From an uncultured Oscillospiraceae bacterium (GTDB lineage Bacteria > Bacillota > Clostridia > Oscillospirales > Oscillospiraceae), in assembly GCA_947625845.1 (NCBI GenBank), contig CANQQB010000020.1:1-33235 (forward strand): a DNA stretch of 33,235 bases, in the 5' to 3' direction. Below are positions 7,260 through 18,650 of the stretch, piece after piece. The notes under the pieces were generated by a model. The model saw only the letters and a program-made list of their open reading frames with translations, searched no databases and was not told the origin of the DNA. The number at the start of each line of letters is the position of its first letter. Position 1 is the stretch's first letter. The translations under genes were made by a program, and so were the position numbers.

Positions 7260-8447
7260 ATGAAAAAACTGATGGTCCTGGGGGCCAGCGCGCCACAGGT
7301 GCAGCTCATAAACGCGGCGAAGGGCTTGGGCTATATCACCGCCGTGTGCTCCATTCCGGGCAATTACCCCGGCTTCGCCGTCGCGGACGAGGCCATATAC
7401 GCGGATATCTCCAGCCCCGAGGCGGTACTGGACGCGGCGGTAAAGTTCCACGTCGACGGCATCGCCACCTGCTGCCTGGACACGGGCGTGCGGGCGCTGG
7501 GGTACGCCTGCGAGAGGCTGGGCCTTCCCGGCCTTTCCGAACAGGCGGCTGTCTGCTGCGCGGACAAGTGGCGGATGAAAAACGCCTTTCAGGCGGCCGG
7601 GGTAAACACGGCAAGGTTCCGCCGGGTGACGGACGAGGCGTCGCTTACGGCGGCGCTGGACCAGCTGCAATTGCCGCTCATATTGAAGGCCGTGGACTTA
7701 CAGGGCAGCCGGGGGGTGTTCATCTGCCGGGACGAGGGGGCCGCGCGGGAGAACTTCCAACGGGTCATGGCCGAGACAAAGCAGGATTATTGCATCATCG
7801 AGGAATTCATCGAGGGCACGGAGCTGGGCGCGCAGGCGTTCGTGTACCGGGGGCGGGTGCTGTTCGTGCTGCCTCACGGGGACGACACGTACATGGCCGG
7901 GGCGGCGGTGCCCGTGGGGCACTACGTGCCCATCGACGCGTCCCAAACCGTGGTGGAAGCCGCCGAGGCGGAGGTCATAAAGGCCATAGCCGCCATAGGC
8001 TTGGACAACTGCGCGGTGAACGTGGACCTTATTGAAAAAGACGGGAAGATATACGTGATAGAGCTGACCGGCCGGGCGGGGGCCACATGCCTGCCGGAGA
8101 CGGTGGGCATCTACTACGGGCTGAACTATTACGAGATGATCGCCGCCATGGCCGTGGGGGACGACCCGGAGGCCATCTTCGCACGGCGCGTAGACGGGCA
8201 CGTGGCCAACGCCTCCCGGATGCTGCTGTCGGAGAAGGCCGGCGTGGTGAAGGCCATCGTGGACCGGGTGGAGCGGGACGGGAGCGTGGCGGACCTGTCG
8301 CTGCTGGTCCGGCCCGGCGATAAGGTGAACAAGTTCACCAACGCCAAGGATAGGCTGGGCCAGGTCATCGTACAGGGCCCGGACCGGGACTTCTGCTTCC
8401 GGCGGCTGGCGGAGATCGAGAGCCAATTCATTATCGAGATCGAGTAA
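7260..8447 (+). CDS. ATP-grasp enzyme 2, paralogue of the preceding gene
   Basis: The protein has 395 residues with a similar plan: KKLMVLGASAPQVQLINAAKGLGY at the start (shared GAS..Q..LI..AK..GY with the upstream gene), the ATP-binding stretch PLILKAVDLQGSRGVFIC near residue 140, YCIIEEFIEGTELGAQAF, and the metal-binding end KIYVIELTGRAGATCLPETV near residue 265. It has a C-terminal extension of about 100 residues absent in the first copy. AGGAGGAAC lies just before the ATG. The two copies probably arose by duplication and may act in sequence or on different carboxylates; both are cytoplasmic. Substrates are unknown; biotin-carboxylase- or carbamoyl-phosphate-like roles are unlikely because their partner domains are absent. 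Confidence 0.8.
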   Translation: MKKLMVLGASAPQVQLINAAKGLGYITAVCSIPGNYPGFAVADEAIYADISSPEAVLDAAVKFHVDGIATCCLDTGVRALGYACERLGLPGLSEQAAVCCADKWRMKNAFQAAGVNTARFRRVTDEASLTAALDQLQLPLILKAVDLQGSRGVFICRDEGAARENFQRVMAETKQDYCIIEEFIEGTELGAQAFVYRGRVLFVLPHGDDTYMAGAAVPVGHYVPIDASQTVVEAAEAEVIKAIAAIGLDNCAVNVDLIEKDGKIYVIELTGRAGATCLPETVGIYYGLNYYEMIAAMAVGDDPEAIFARRVDGHVANASRMLLSEKAGVVKAIVDRVERDGSVADLSLLVRPGDKVNKFTNAKDRLGQVIVQGPDRDFCFRRLAEIESQFIIEIE

Positions 8448-8463
8448 AGGGAGGGTGTGGGAC

Positions 8464-9423
8464 ATGATCACCATCACCGTTGCCATTCCCTGCTATAAGT
8501 CCGCGCGGACCATCGGGCCGGTGGCGGACGAGGTGCGGCGGGTCATCCTCTCCCGGGAGGGGTACGACTACCAGCTCATTCTGGTCAACGACTACCCGGC
8601 GGACGAGACCTTTTCCGTGATCGCCGGGCTGTGCGCCGCCGACGAAAAGATCGTGGGAGTGGACCTGTCCCGGAACTTCGGCCAGACCACCGCCAAGATG
8701 GCGGCGCTGCCATACGTGACCGGGGACGTGCTGGTGTATATGGACGACGACGGCCAGCACCCGGCGGACAGGATATTCGATTTGACGGACAAGGTGCTGA
8801 ACGAGGGGTACGATCTTGTCTATGCCCGGTTCCCCCACAAGCACCACAACCTCTTCAAGCGCTTCACAAGCTGGCTCAACGGCCGGGTGCTGGAGTGGAA
8901 CGGGTCCAAGCCCAAGGGTATCGCTCTGTCCAGCTTCTGCGCTCTGAGCCAGACCGCCATTGAGGCGCTAAAGCAGTATAAGAGCCCCTTTCCCTCCATG
9001 GGCGGGTATCTGTCCCACGTGATATACCGCTACGCCAACGTGGACATGCCCCACCGGGACCGTATCGCCGGCCAGTCCAACTATACGCTGCGCAAGATGA
9101 TGGCTTTGTGGCTGACGGGGTTCACCAACTTCTCCACCGTGCCGCTGCGGCTGGCGGCGGTGCTGGGGCTCATATGCGCCGGGGTGGGGTTCATCACCGC
9201 CGTGGCGGTGGTCATCCGCAAGCTCATAAACCCGGCCATCGCCGCCGGGTTCACCACCAGCATCGCCTTGCAGCTGGGCATCGGCGGGGTCATCATGGCG
9301 CTGCTGGGCCTGTGCGGGGAGTACATCGGCCGCATATACATGACCGTCAGCAACATGCCCCAGTACCAGGTGCGCCGGACGCTGAACGACCCGGCGGACC
9401 GGGCCGAAAACCAAGAAAAATGA
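8464..9423 (+). CDS. GT2 polyprenyl-phosphate glycosyltransferase (ArnC/CsbB/GtrB/DPM1-like)
   Basis: The protein has 319 residues. A GT2 domain with MDDDGQHP (metal-binding DDD at residues 94-96) is followed by the loop VARF-like YARFPHKHHNLFKRFTSWLN, and two C-terminal membrane helices (about residues 215-240 and 250-275) ending in GEYIGRIYMTV. This is the signature of enzymes that move a sugar from a nucleotide to undecaprenyl phosphate on the cytoplasmic face. The start at 8464 is preceded by GGGAGG at 8449-8454; a GTG three codons earlier is less well placed. Its stop overlaps the next start by ATGA. With the YfhO-type enzyme it makes up two parts of a three-component glycosylation system; no separate flippase gene is seen. 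Confidence 0.88.
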   Translation: MITITVAIPCYKSARTIGPVADEVRRVILSREGYDYQLILVNDYPADETFSVIAGLCAADEKIVGVDLSRNFGQTTAKMAALPYVTGDVLVYMDDDGQHPADRIFDLTDKVLNEGYDLVYARFPHKHHNLFKRFTSWLNGRVLEWNGSKPKGIALSSFCALSQTAIEALKQYKSPFPSMGGYLSHVIYRYANVDMPHRDRIAGQSNYTLRKMMALWLTGFTNFSTVPLRLAAVLGLICAGVGFITAVAVVIRKLINPAIAAGFTTSIALQLGIGGVIMALLGLCGEYIGRIYMTVSNMPQYQVRRTLNDPADRAENQEK

Positions 9424-10673
9424 AGCTCATATTGCTGGCCAACGGGTTCCCCTACGGTCCGTGGGAGCCGTTTTTGGAGACGGAGACGGCCTATTATGCG
9501 GGGTTTGAGGACGTATATGTCTGCGCCATGCAGGTGCGCCGGGAGCATATGGGCCGGGTGCGGGAGCTTCCGTCGGAGGCCTTTCACGTCTGCCCCGTGC
9601 CCTTTTCTCTGGCGGCATGCATCCCCGGCTGTCTGCGGGCGCTGGGGGACAGGGAGCTGTACGCCGAGCTGGGACGGCTTTTTCATGCCCGCCGCCTATC
9701 TCTGAGCCGGGCGGCGTGGCTCTTTTTCTATCTGGGAAGGTCTTATCACGAGGCGCGGGTCATCGAAAAATACCTGAAAAAAGAGGGACTGGACGGGTCA
9801 ACGGAGCCGGTGGTGCTCTACAGCTACCGGTTCGACTACCAGCCCTACGTGGCGCTGCTGCTGCAAAAGAGGCTGCTGCCGGGCGCGCGTATCATCGCGC
9901 GGGGGCACCGGTATGACCTCTATGAAAACGCACGGAAAAACGGGTATATCCCCATGCGGCGCGTGCTGCTGGAGCGGCTGGACCGGGTGGCGCTCATTGG
10001 CGAGGACGGACGGCGGTACCTGGCGGAAAAATATCCGGCCTATGCCCATAAGCTCACCGTGTCCCGGCTGGGGACGCAGGACCGGGGCGTGTGCCCGGCC
10101 AAATCACATGACGGGCCGCTGCATATCGTGAGCTGCTCCACCGTCACGGCCGTGAAGCGGGTGGCGCTCATAGCCCAGGCGCTGGGGATGATACGGGACA
10201 GGGAGATACGCTGGACCCACTACGGGGACGGACCGCTGATGGGTGCGCTGCGGGAACAGTGCGCCGCGCTGCCGGGGAATGTAAAATGGGAGCTGCGGGG
10301 GAACATCGACAACGCCGCGCTGCTGGCGGAGTACGCCAAGAGACCCGCGCATTTGTTCGTGAACGTGAGCGCGTCCGAGGGGGTGCCTGTGTCCATCATG
10401 GAGGCGCTGAGCTTTTCCGTGCCCTGTATCGCCACCGACGTGGGCGGTACGGGGGAGATCGTGGTGGACGGCCAGACGGGGCTGCTCCTGCCCACCGACG
10501 TGACGGCGGCGGCGCTGGCGGGGGCTATCGAGCGCTTCGCCGACATGCCGGAGGACGAATACCAGGCGTATAGAAGCCGGGCGCGGACATTCTGGGAGGC
10601 CAATTGCAGCGCCGAGACAAATTATACCGCCTTTGCCCGGTATCTACGGGCGCTGGGAGGGGAGCGGACATGA
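9420..10673 (+). CDS. GT4-family glycosyltransferase
   Basis: The protein has 417 residues, starting MKLILLANGFPYG at the ATG of an ATGA overlap with the previous stop. A C-terminal GT-B domain carries the family's EX7E pattern (SEGVPVSIMEALSFSVPCIATDVGG, Glu near residue 321 and again eight residues on) and EIVVDGQTGLLL, the donor-binding site for a nucleotide sugar. The N-terminal domain is variable, as expected for acceptor binding. The acceptor could be a lipid-linked glycan or a teichoic-acid-like polymer on the cytoplasmic face. No signal peptide or clear membrane helix is seen. Sugar and linkage cannot be given. Confidence 0.85.
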   Translation: MKLILLANGFPYGPWEPFLETETAYYAGFEDVYVCAMQVRREHMGRVRELPSEAFHVCPVPFSLAACIPGCLRALGDRELYAELGRLFHARRLSLSRAAWLFFYLGRSYHEARVIEKYLKKEGLDGSTEPVVLYSYRFDYQPYVALLLQKRLLPGARIIARGHRYDLYENARKNGYIPMRRVLLERLDRVALIGEDGRRYLAEKYPAYAHKLTVSRLGTQDRGVCPAKSHDGPLHIVSCSTVTAVKRVALIAQALGMIRDREIRWTHYGDGPLMGALREQCAALPGNVKWELRGNIDNAALLAEYAKRPAHLFVNVSASEGVPVSIMEALSFSVPCIATDVGGTGEIVVDGQTGLLLPTDVTAAALAGAIERFADMPEDEYQAYRSRARTFWEANCSAETNYTAFARYLRALGGERT

Positions 10674-11656
10674 GCGCAAGATCGCCTTTGGTCGACGTGA
10701 TCGTGCCGGTCTATAACGGAGAGGAATATTTGCCCCGGTGCGTGGAGAGTTTGCTGGCGCAGAGCTTTGACCGGTTTGTGGTCACGCTGGCGGACGACGG
10801 GTCCACCGACGGGACCGGCGCGCTGTGTGACAAGTACGCGGCACAGGACAGCCGGGTGCGGGTGCTGCATCAAAATAACGCCGGGCCGTCGGCGGCCAGG
10901 AACCGGGCCGTGGAGCGGTCCGAGGCACAGTATGTCGCGTTCGTGGACGCGGACGACCGGGTGTCGGAAAATTACCTGTTCGACCTCTATGGGGCGGCGG
11001 AGCACTGGAGCGCGGACATGGCGGTGTCCCGGCTGTGCCGGGAATATCCACAGGCGGACGGGGGCGTGCGGCAAATATACGCGCCGACGATGGAGCGGAT
11101 GTGCCTGGAGCGGGAAAGGGCGCTGGCGGAGGCGTGCTACGAGCGGGTGTTCGGGTGCTTTGCCTGCGGACGGCTGGTGAAGCGGGAGATCGCGGCGGCG
11201 TGGCCGTTTCCCGAGGGGCGCATTTTCGAGGACTCCTTCGCCATATGGCGGCAGTTCATGGCCAGCGAATTCGTGGCGTATGTGCCGGAGGCGGTGTATT
11301 TTTATTGGCAGCGGCCGGAGAGCTTGCAGCACCGGGCCTTCGAGCCAAGGCACCTGGACCTGCTGGACGCGGCCGAGGACATGATGGGCATGTTCCGGAA
11401 GGAGGAAATGCCCCCGGCGGTGCTGGCCGCGGGGGCTTACAAGGTCTGTCGGGCCGCGTACGTGACGGCCTACCACGCCGCGGACCTGCCATACGAGCAG
11501 TACCGGCCGGTGTACGACCGGGCGCGGGCGCTGCTGGAACAGTACCGCCGGGGGCTGGACGGGAAGGCGCTGGATGGGAAGGATAGGGCGCGGTTCCGGC
11601 TGGTGCGGTGCGGGGCGAGGGTGTTTTATGGGGTGGTAAGGATGCGGAAAAAATAA
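10670..11656 (+). CDS. GT2-family glycosyltransferase (GT-A fold)
   Basis: The protein has 328 residues and starts in an ATGA overlap with the preceding gene, with GGGAGGGGAG just upstream. The N-terminal GT-A domain is clear: VDVIVPVYNGEEYLPRCVESLLAQ, the nucleotide-binding DDGSTDGT near residue 42, NAGPSAARNRA, and the metal-binding FVDADD near residue 85. After it comes a less conserved part of about 200 residues with FEDSFAIW, common in cell-wall polysaccharide enzymes of this type. It is the last gene of the cluster; a palindromic repeat begins 18 bases after the stop. Substrate unknown. Confidence 0.85.
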   Translation: MSARSPLVDVIVPVYNGEEYLPRCVESLLAQSFDRFVVTLADDGSTDGTGALCDKYAAQDSRVRVLHQNNAGPSAARNRAVERSEAQYVAFVDADDRVSENYLFDLYGAAEHWSADMAVSRLCREYPQADGGVRQIYAPTMERMCLERERALAEACYERVFGCFACGRLVKREIAAAWPFPEGRIFEDSFAIWRQFMASEFVAYVPEAVYFYWQRPESLQHRAFEPRHLDLLDAAEDMMGMFRKEEMPPAVLAAGAYKVCRAAYVTAYHAADLPYEQYRPVYDRARALLEQYRRGLDGKALDGKDRARFRLVRCGARVFYGVVRMRKK

Positions 11657-11673
11657 CACAGTCAGTAAACTGT

Positions 11674-11811
11674 CTCTCCCCCAGTCAGCGCAAAGCGCTG
11701 ACAGCCCCCTCGTCAGAGGGGGCCGGCCCCGCCGGGGCCGATTTCGGGGGCAGAGCCCCCGCCTCCCTCTGACGAGGGAGGTGGCGCGGCAAAGCCGCGA
11801 CGGAAGGAGAG
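11674..11811. repeat. MITE-like element with about 50-bp imperfect terminal inverted repeats
   Basis: It starts CTCTCCCCCAGTCAGC and ends GGAAGGAGAG. The 3' half, reverse-complemented, aligns with the 5' half along about 50 bases, sharing the block CCTCGTCAGAGGG. Inside are small hairpins such as 11705-11711/11716-11722, CGGGGGC-AGA-GCCCCCG near 11744-11760, CTCCCTC-TGAC-GAGGGAG (11763-11780) and GCGCGGC-AAA-GCCGCG. The first 29 bases also occur at 206-234. No open frame. This resembles the dispersed palindromic repeats of Oscillospiraceae genomes, non-autonomous units whose mobilising enzyme is not visible here. Confidence 0.75.
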
Positions 11812-11824
11812 AATATAATAATAT

Positions 11825-11852
11825 ACAGGCTCCCTCGCAAGAGGGGGCCTGT
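11825..11852. terminator. Terminator hairpin at the end of the dnaA-gyrA-exonuclease operon
   Basis: Arms 11825-11836 and 11841-11852 form a 12-bp stem around GCAA. On the minus strand it follows the exonuclease stop at 11858 within 6 bases and leads into a TATATTATTATATT tract, so it is best read as that operon's terminator. On the plus strand it has TTCCTTTTA after it and could also stop read-through from the glycan cluster. Confidence 0.7.
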
Positions 11853-11857
11853 TCCTT

Positions 11858-12427
11858 TTACATTTCCAGTTTCATCAGTTCGTAACAGTCCATGGCGGAA
11901 TAGCAGTCGGCCAGGGCGCGGTGGGCAGTGTCCGGCACCACGCCGAAGCGCTCGCACAGGTCCGCCAGCCGGTGGTGGCCGTACTGGGGATACAGCCGCC
12001 GGGAAAGGCGCATGGTATCCACAAAATCGTTGCGCACCGGCGGCAGACCCAGCCGCAGGGCCTTGTCATAGAGAAAGTTCACGTCAAAATGTACGTTGTG
12101 CCCCAGCAGCACGTCGGAGCCCAAAAAGTCCAGGTAATACTCCAGCACGTCGGAAAGGGGCGGGGCCGTCCAGAGCATGTCGTCCGTGATGCCGGTCAGC
12201 TCCGTGATGGCCGGGGGCAGGGAAAAGCCGGGGTTCACCAGTAGGCTTACCTCGTCCCGGACCCGGCCGGCGCGGACCTTGACCGCGCCAAGCTCGATGA
12301 TGGCGCTGTATTTGGGGCTCAGGCCGGTGGTCTCGATGTCCACGGCGGTATAGTCGTCCAGGGCCAGCAGCAGGCTTTTCCCCTTATAGGGCCGGACGGG
12401 GGGCGGCTTTGGCAGACGGGTTTTCAT
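11858..12427 (-). CDS. DnaQ-fold 3'-5' exonuclease (DEDDh)
   Basis: The protein has 189 residues with all DEDDh catalytic motifs: DIETTG (Asp30, Glu32), [11 protein letters not shown] (Asp115) and AHRALADC (His169, Asp174). It matches stand-alone epsilon-like or PolC-type exonuclease domains, which trim 3' ends in proofreading, repair or RNA processing. The start at 12427 overlaps the rnhA stop in ATGA, so it is translationally coupled; longer upstream codons in this frame belong to the rnhA region. Being last in an operon with dnaA, dnaN and the gyrase genes suggests a replication-linked role. It lacks the polymerase part of PolC. Confidence 0.85.
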   Translation of the reverse strand: MKTRLPKPPPVRPYKGKSLLLALDDYTAVDIETTGLSPKYSAIIELGAVKVRAGRVRDEVSLLVNPGFSLPPAITELTGITDDMLWTAPPLSDVLEYYLDFLGSDVLLGHNVHFDVNFLYDKALRLGLPPVRNDFVDTMRLSRRLYPQYGHHRLADLCERFGVVPDTAHRALADCYSAMDCYELMKLEM

Positions 12428-12857
12428 CGGCCGGCGTACTTGTCCCGCTGGGCCACGGCAAGAGCGTCGCAGCGGTTGTTGTACGCGTCGTCCGCGTGGC
12501 CCTTGACCCAGTGGAATGTCACCGCGTGCTTTTGCAGCAGCGCGTCCAGGGCGCGCCAGAGCTCCGCGTTTTTGAGGCCGCCTTTTTTCGTGAACCCCGC
12601 CGCCTTCCACTTTTTGAGCCAGCCCTCGTTCAGGGCGCGGGAGATGTACTGGCTGTCAGTGTACACCGTCACGGCGCAGGGCTCCTTCAGCGCCTCCAGG
12701 GCCTTTATCACGCCGGTCAGCTCCATGCGGTTGTTGGTGGTGTCAGCCTCGCCGCCGGACAGCTCCTTCTCCGCCTTGCCGCAGCGCAAGATCGCGGCCC
12801 AGCCGCCGGGGCCGGGGTTTCCCGAACAGGCGCCGTCGGTGTACACGGTCACGGTCT

Positions 12858-12861
<4 letters not shown>
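12424..12861 (-). CDS. rnhA: Ribonuclease HI
   Basis: The protein has 145 residues, standard for bacterial RNase HI. The active site is complete: Asp9 in [16 protein letters not shown], Glu47 in NNRMEL, Asp69 in VYTDSQY, His122 in VKGH and Asp132 in NNRCDALA. It cuts the RNA of RNA-DNA hybrids, removing primers and R-loops. It overlaps the gyrA stop by ATGA at one end and the exonuclease start by ATGA at the other, so the three are co-translated. Location after gyrA is unusual compared with Bacillus but sensible for a replication operon. Confidence 0.95.
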
Positions 12862-15347
<2,486 letters not shown>

Positions 15348-15361
15348 TTTGCGTCACCTCC

Positions 15362-17293
15362 TTAATAGTCCAGATTGACGGCGTATTTGGCGTTTTCCTC
15401 GATCCATTGCTTCCGGGGCTCCACTTCCTCCCCCATGAGGACGGTGAAGATCTGGTCGGCGGCCACGGCGTCCTCCAGGGTGATGCGCCGCAGGGTGCGC
15501 TTTTCCGGGTCCATGGTGGTCTCCCACAGCTCGTGGGGGTCCATCTCGCCCAGGCCTTTGAACCGGTTGATGTCCACCTTGGCGTTGGGATTGTCGGCAC
15601 GCATCTCGGCGGAGATGGCGTCCCGCTCCGGCTCGGAGTAGGCCACCCGCTGCTGCTTGCCACGGGTCAGCTTGAAAAGCGGCGGCACGGCGGAATAGAC
15701 GTAGCCGTTTTCGATGAGCGGCCGCATATAGCGGAAGAAGAAGGTCAGCAGCAGCGTGCGGATATGGGCGCCGTCCACGTCCGCATCGGCCATGATGATG
15801 ATCTTGTGGTAGCGGAGCTTATCCATGTTGAATTCCTCGCCGATGCCGGCCCCAAGGGCCACGATCAGCGGGTAGAGCTTGTCGTTGCCGTAAATTTTAT
15901 CGGCGCGTGCCTTTTCCACGTTCAGCATCTTGCCCCACATGGCCAAAATGGCCTGGAAGCGGCTGTCCCGTCCCTGGATGGCGGAGCCGGCGGCGGAGTC
16001 GCCCTCCACGATGTATATCTCGCACAATGACGGGTCCCGTTCGTTGCAGTCCTGCAGCTTGTCGGGCATTTGCCCGGATTCCAGGCCGGTCTTGCGCCGG
16101 ACGCTCTCACGGGCCTTCCGGGCCGCCTCGCGGGCGCGGGAGGCGGTCATGGCCTTTTCCAGCACCGCCTTGCCCACGGCGGGGTTTTCCTCCAGGAACT
16201 GCTCCAGCTTGTCGCTGACAACGCTGTCCACCAGGGTGCGCATCTCGGAGTTGCCAAGCTTGGCCTTGGTCTGGCCCTCGAACTGGGGGTTGGTGAGCTT
16301 CACGGAGATGACGGCGGTGAGGCCCTCCCGCACATCGTCGCCGGAGAGGGTCTCGTCGTCCTTCAAGATTTTCGCCTTGTGGCCGTAGGCGTTCACAACG
16401 CGGGTCAGGGCCGTCTTGAAGCCCGTCTCATGCATGCCGCCCTCCGGGGTGTGGATGTTGTTGGCGAAGGAGACCATGGCCTCGTTGTAGCCGTCGTTCC
16501 ACTGGATGGCCACCTCGGCGGTGGCGTCGGACCTATCGCCGGACATGTAGATGACCTTTTCGTGGATGGGGGTCTTGTTTTTGTTGATGAAGGTGACGAA
16601 CTCCCGGATGCCGCCTTCGTAGTACATCTCGTCGAAGGCCTCTTTGCCGGGCCGCTCGTCCCGCGTGCTGATGCGAAGGCCGGCGTTCAAAAACGCCTGC
16701 TCCCGCATGCGCACGTGCAGCGTCTCGTAGTCGTAGACCGTGTCGTCGAACATCTCCGGGTCCGGGTGGAAGCGGACCACCGTGCCGGTGCGGTCGGTTT
16801 TGCCGGTGACACGCATGTCCTCGGTCTTTTCCCCGCGGGAGAAGGCCATGTGATAGATTTGGCCGTTTTTGTGTACGTCCACCTCCAGCCAGTCGCTGAG
16901 GGCGTTGACCACGCTGGCTCCCACGCCGTGCAGGCCGCCGGAGACCTTGTACCCGCCGGCGCCGAACTTGCCGCCGGCGTGCAGGACCGTGTACACCACC
17001 TCAAGAGCGGGCTTGCCCGTCTGCTCCTGGATATCCACGGGGATGCCGCGGCCGTTGTCGGAGACCTTGATGATATCCCCCGGCTCGATGGTCACCTCGA
17101 TGTGGTCGCAGTACCCGGCCAAAGCCTCGTCGATGGCGTTGTCCACGATCTCATAGACGAGATGGTGAAGGCCAGACGCGGAGGTGGAGCCGATGTACAT
17201 GCCGGGGCGCATGCGTACCGCCTCCAGGCCCTCCAGGACCTGGATCTTGGAGGCGTCGTATTCCTGCGTTACTTTTTCGTTCAGTTCTGCCAT
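15362..17293 (-). CDS. gyrB: DNA gyrase subunit B
   Basis: The protein has 643 residues from [18 protein letters not shown]. The GHKL ATPase domain shows [25 protein letters not shown] and [14 protein letters not shown]; the TOPRIM domain shows [22 protein letters not shown] and the [21 protein letters not shown] block; the C-terminal tail has [18 protein letters not shown]. It supplies ATP hydrolysis to the gyrase. The start at 17293 was chosen because AGGAGAG lies upstream and the family begins here; longer in-frame codons run into remB. It overlaps the end of remB by 13 bases. Confidence 0.97.
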   Translation of the reverse strand: MAELNEKVTQEYDASKIQVLEGLEAVRMRPGMYIGSTSASGLHHLVYEIVDNAIDEALAGYCDHIEVTIEPGDIIKVSDNGRGIPVDIQEQTGKPALEVVYTVLHAGGKFGAGGYKVSGGLHGVGASVVNALSDWLEVDVHKNGQIYHMAFSRGEKTEDMRVTGKTDRTGTVVRFHPDPEMFDDTVYDYETLHVRMREQAFLNAGLRISTRDERPGKEAFDEMYYEGGIREFVTFINKNKTPIHEKVIYMSGDRSDATAEVAIQWNDGYNEAMVSFANNIHTPEGGMHETGFKTALTRVVNAYGHKAKILKDDETLSGDDVREGLTAVISVKLTNPQFEGQTKAKLGNSEMRTLVDSVVSDKLEQFLEENPAVGKAVLEKAMTASRAREAARKARESVRRKTGLESGQMPDKLQDCNERDPSLCEIYIVEGDSAAGSAIQGRDSRFQAILAMWGKMLNVEKARADKIYGNDKLYPLIVALGAGIGEEFNMDKLRYHKIIIMADADVDGAHIRTLLLTFFFRYMRPLIENGYVYSAVPPLFKLTRGKQQRVAYSEPERDAISAEMRADNPNAKVDINRFKGLGEMDPHELWETTMDPEKRTLRRITLEDAVAADQIFTVLMGEEVEPRKQWIEENAKYAVNLDY

Positions 17294-17553
17294 AATAGAA
17301 ATCTCTCCTGCTCTTCCAGCCGCCGCGCCAGCGTTGCCGGGGTGGGCTGGGTCAAAATCACTGTTCCGTCCGCGCACAGTACGAACGAGCGCGGGATGTC
17401 CTCCGCCGCGCTTTGCACGCGGCTTTCCTGCTCCGCCTGGGTGAGAAATGCCCTGGTCAGGTGGGACCAGGACGTATTGTCCAGGTCGAATATGCCGATG
17501 ATCTTATCTTCCTCCCGGACGGCGTCGCCGCTCAGGTATACGTACTTTTTCAA
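17281..17553 (-). CDS. remB: RemB-like (DUF370/YaaB) small protein
   Basis: A 90-residue protein that starts with TTG at 17553 ([10 protein letters not shown], read as Met), overlapping the recF stop. The pattern matches RemB/YaaB of Bacillus: a hydrophobic start, [15 protein letters not shown], then [29 protein letters not shown]. The gene lies between recF and gyrB, exactly where yaaB/remB lies in Bacillus. RemA and RemB regulate matrix and biofilm genes in that organism; here the function is not shown. A TTG start is unusual but forced: upstream codons in this frame lie inside recF, and there is no ATG before residue 30 or so that keeps the conserved start. Confidence 0.85.
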   Translation of the reverse strand: MKKYVYLSGDAVREEDKIIGIFDLDNTSWSHLTRAFLTQAEQESRVQSAAEDIPRSFVLCADGTVILTQPTPATLARRLEEQERFLLWQN

Positions 17554-18650
17554 CGAATACGGCCCTCCCGCACCGTGAATACCTTCCCGCCGGTCCGGCG
17601 GCTGATGTCCTCGTCCTCGCAGCAGGTGATCAGGGTCTGGCCGCCGCCGATGCGGTTCAGGACAAATTCCTGCCGTGTGCTGTCCAGCTCCGAGAGCACG
17701 TCGTCCAACAGCAGCACGGGATACTGGCCGGTCTCGGCCTTGAATATCTCCCGCTCGGCCAGCTTGATGCCCAGCGCGGCGGTCCTCGCCTGGCCCTGGG
17801 AGGCGTAATTGCGGGCCGGCATGCCGTTGACGGTCACTTCCAGATCGTCCTTGTGTACCCCGGTCAGGCACGCTCCCGCGTCCAGCTCCGCCTGGCGGTG
17901 GGCCGTTTGGTGGGTCCAGACCTGCCGGTAGATGGCCTCCGCCGGGGCGCGGGGGTCCGTCACGGTGCCGACGGTCCTATAGGCGATGCCCAGCTCTTCC
18001 CCGCCGCCGGAGAAGTCCCGGTGGATGGGGCCGGCCGCGGCGGCTAATCGCTCGGCAAAGGAGGCCCTGTAACGGATCATCCGGGCCGAGCAGCGGGCAA
18101 GGCCATCGGAAAATTCGTCCAGGGCCGTCAGAAGGCTTGGCTTTTCCCGCCAGTCCTTCAATATGCGCGTCTTGTTCTCGTATAGCTTGTTGTAGTCCGC
18201 CAGCAGCGCCGCGTAGCCCGGCCGGAGCTGGCATATGGCGTTGTCCATAAGACGGCGGCGGGCAGCCGCGCCGTCCTTGATCAGGGACAGGTCGTCCGGG
18301 GAGAAGAGCACCGCCGTCATCAGTCCCGCCAGGGCGTTAGACGGCTTTTTTGCCCCGTTCACCATCACCTGGCGCCGCTGGCCACGCTGGAATAAGAGCT
18401 TCACGGTCTGGGTGCGGCCGTCGGAGTTCACATCCGCCAGGACGCTGGCCCAGTCGCAGTCAAAGCCGATCAATTCCTTGTCGAACCGGGTGCGGAAGCT
18501 GTGGGCCCCCGTGAGCATATAGACCGCTTCCAGAAGATTGGTCTTACCCTGGGCGTTGGCGCCGCAGATCACGTTCACGTCCGGGGAAAAGGTCACCGTT
18601 TCCTCGTCGTAGTTGCGCCAGCCGGACAGGGCGATGCGCTCCACTCTCAT
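17550..18650 (-). CDS. recF: DNA replication and repair protein RecF
   Basis: The protein has 366 residues of the SMC-like ABC ATPase type. Walker A is NVICGANAQGKTNLLEAVYML near residue 30; the signature region is YASQGQARTAALGIKLAE near 275 and Walker B is PVLLLDDVLSELD near 300. RecF helps load RecA on gapped DNA at stalled forks. The start overlaps the dnaN stop by ATGA, and its stop overlaps the TTG of remB. The small S4-domain gene (yaaA) that separates dnaN and recF in Bacillus is absent. Confidence 0.96.
   Translation of the reverse strand: MRVERIALSGWRNYDEETVTFSPDVNVICGANAQGKTNLLEAVYMLTGAHSFRTRFDKELIGFDCDWASVLADVNSDGRTQTVKLLFQRGQRRQVMVNGAKKPSNALAGLMTAVLFSPDDLSLIKDGAAARRRLMDNAICQLRPGYAALLADYNKLYENKTRILKDWREKPSLLTALDEFSDGLARCSARMIRYRASFAERLAAAAGPIHRDFSGGGEELGIAYRTVGTVTDPRAPAEAIYRQVWTHQTAHRQAELDAGACLTGVHKDDLEVTVNGMPARNYASQGQARTAALGIKLAEREIFKAETGQYPVLLLDDVLSELDSTRQEFVLNRIGGGQTLITCCEDEDISRRTGGKVFTVREGRIR

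Noticed and set aside
11043..12032. TATCCACA words (near 11046 and 12018) that resemble DnaA boxes
   Set aside because: They are single, lie inside coding sequence and are far from the trio array.
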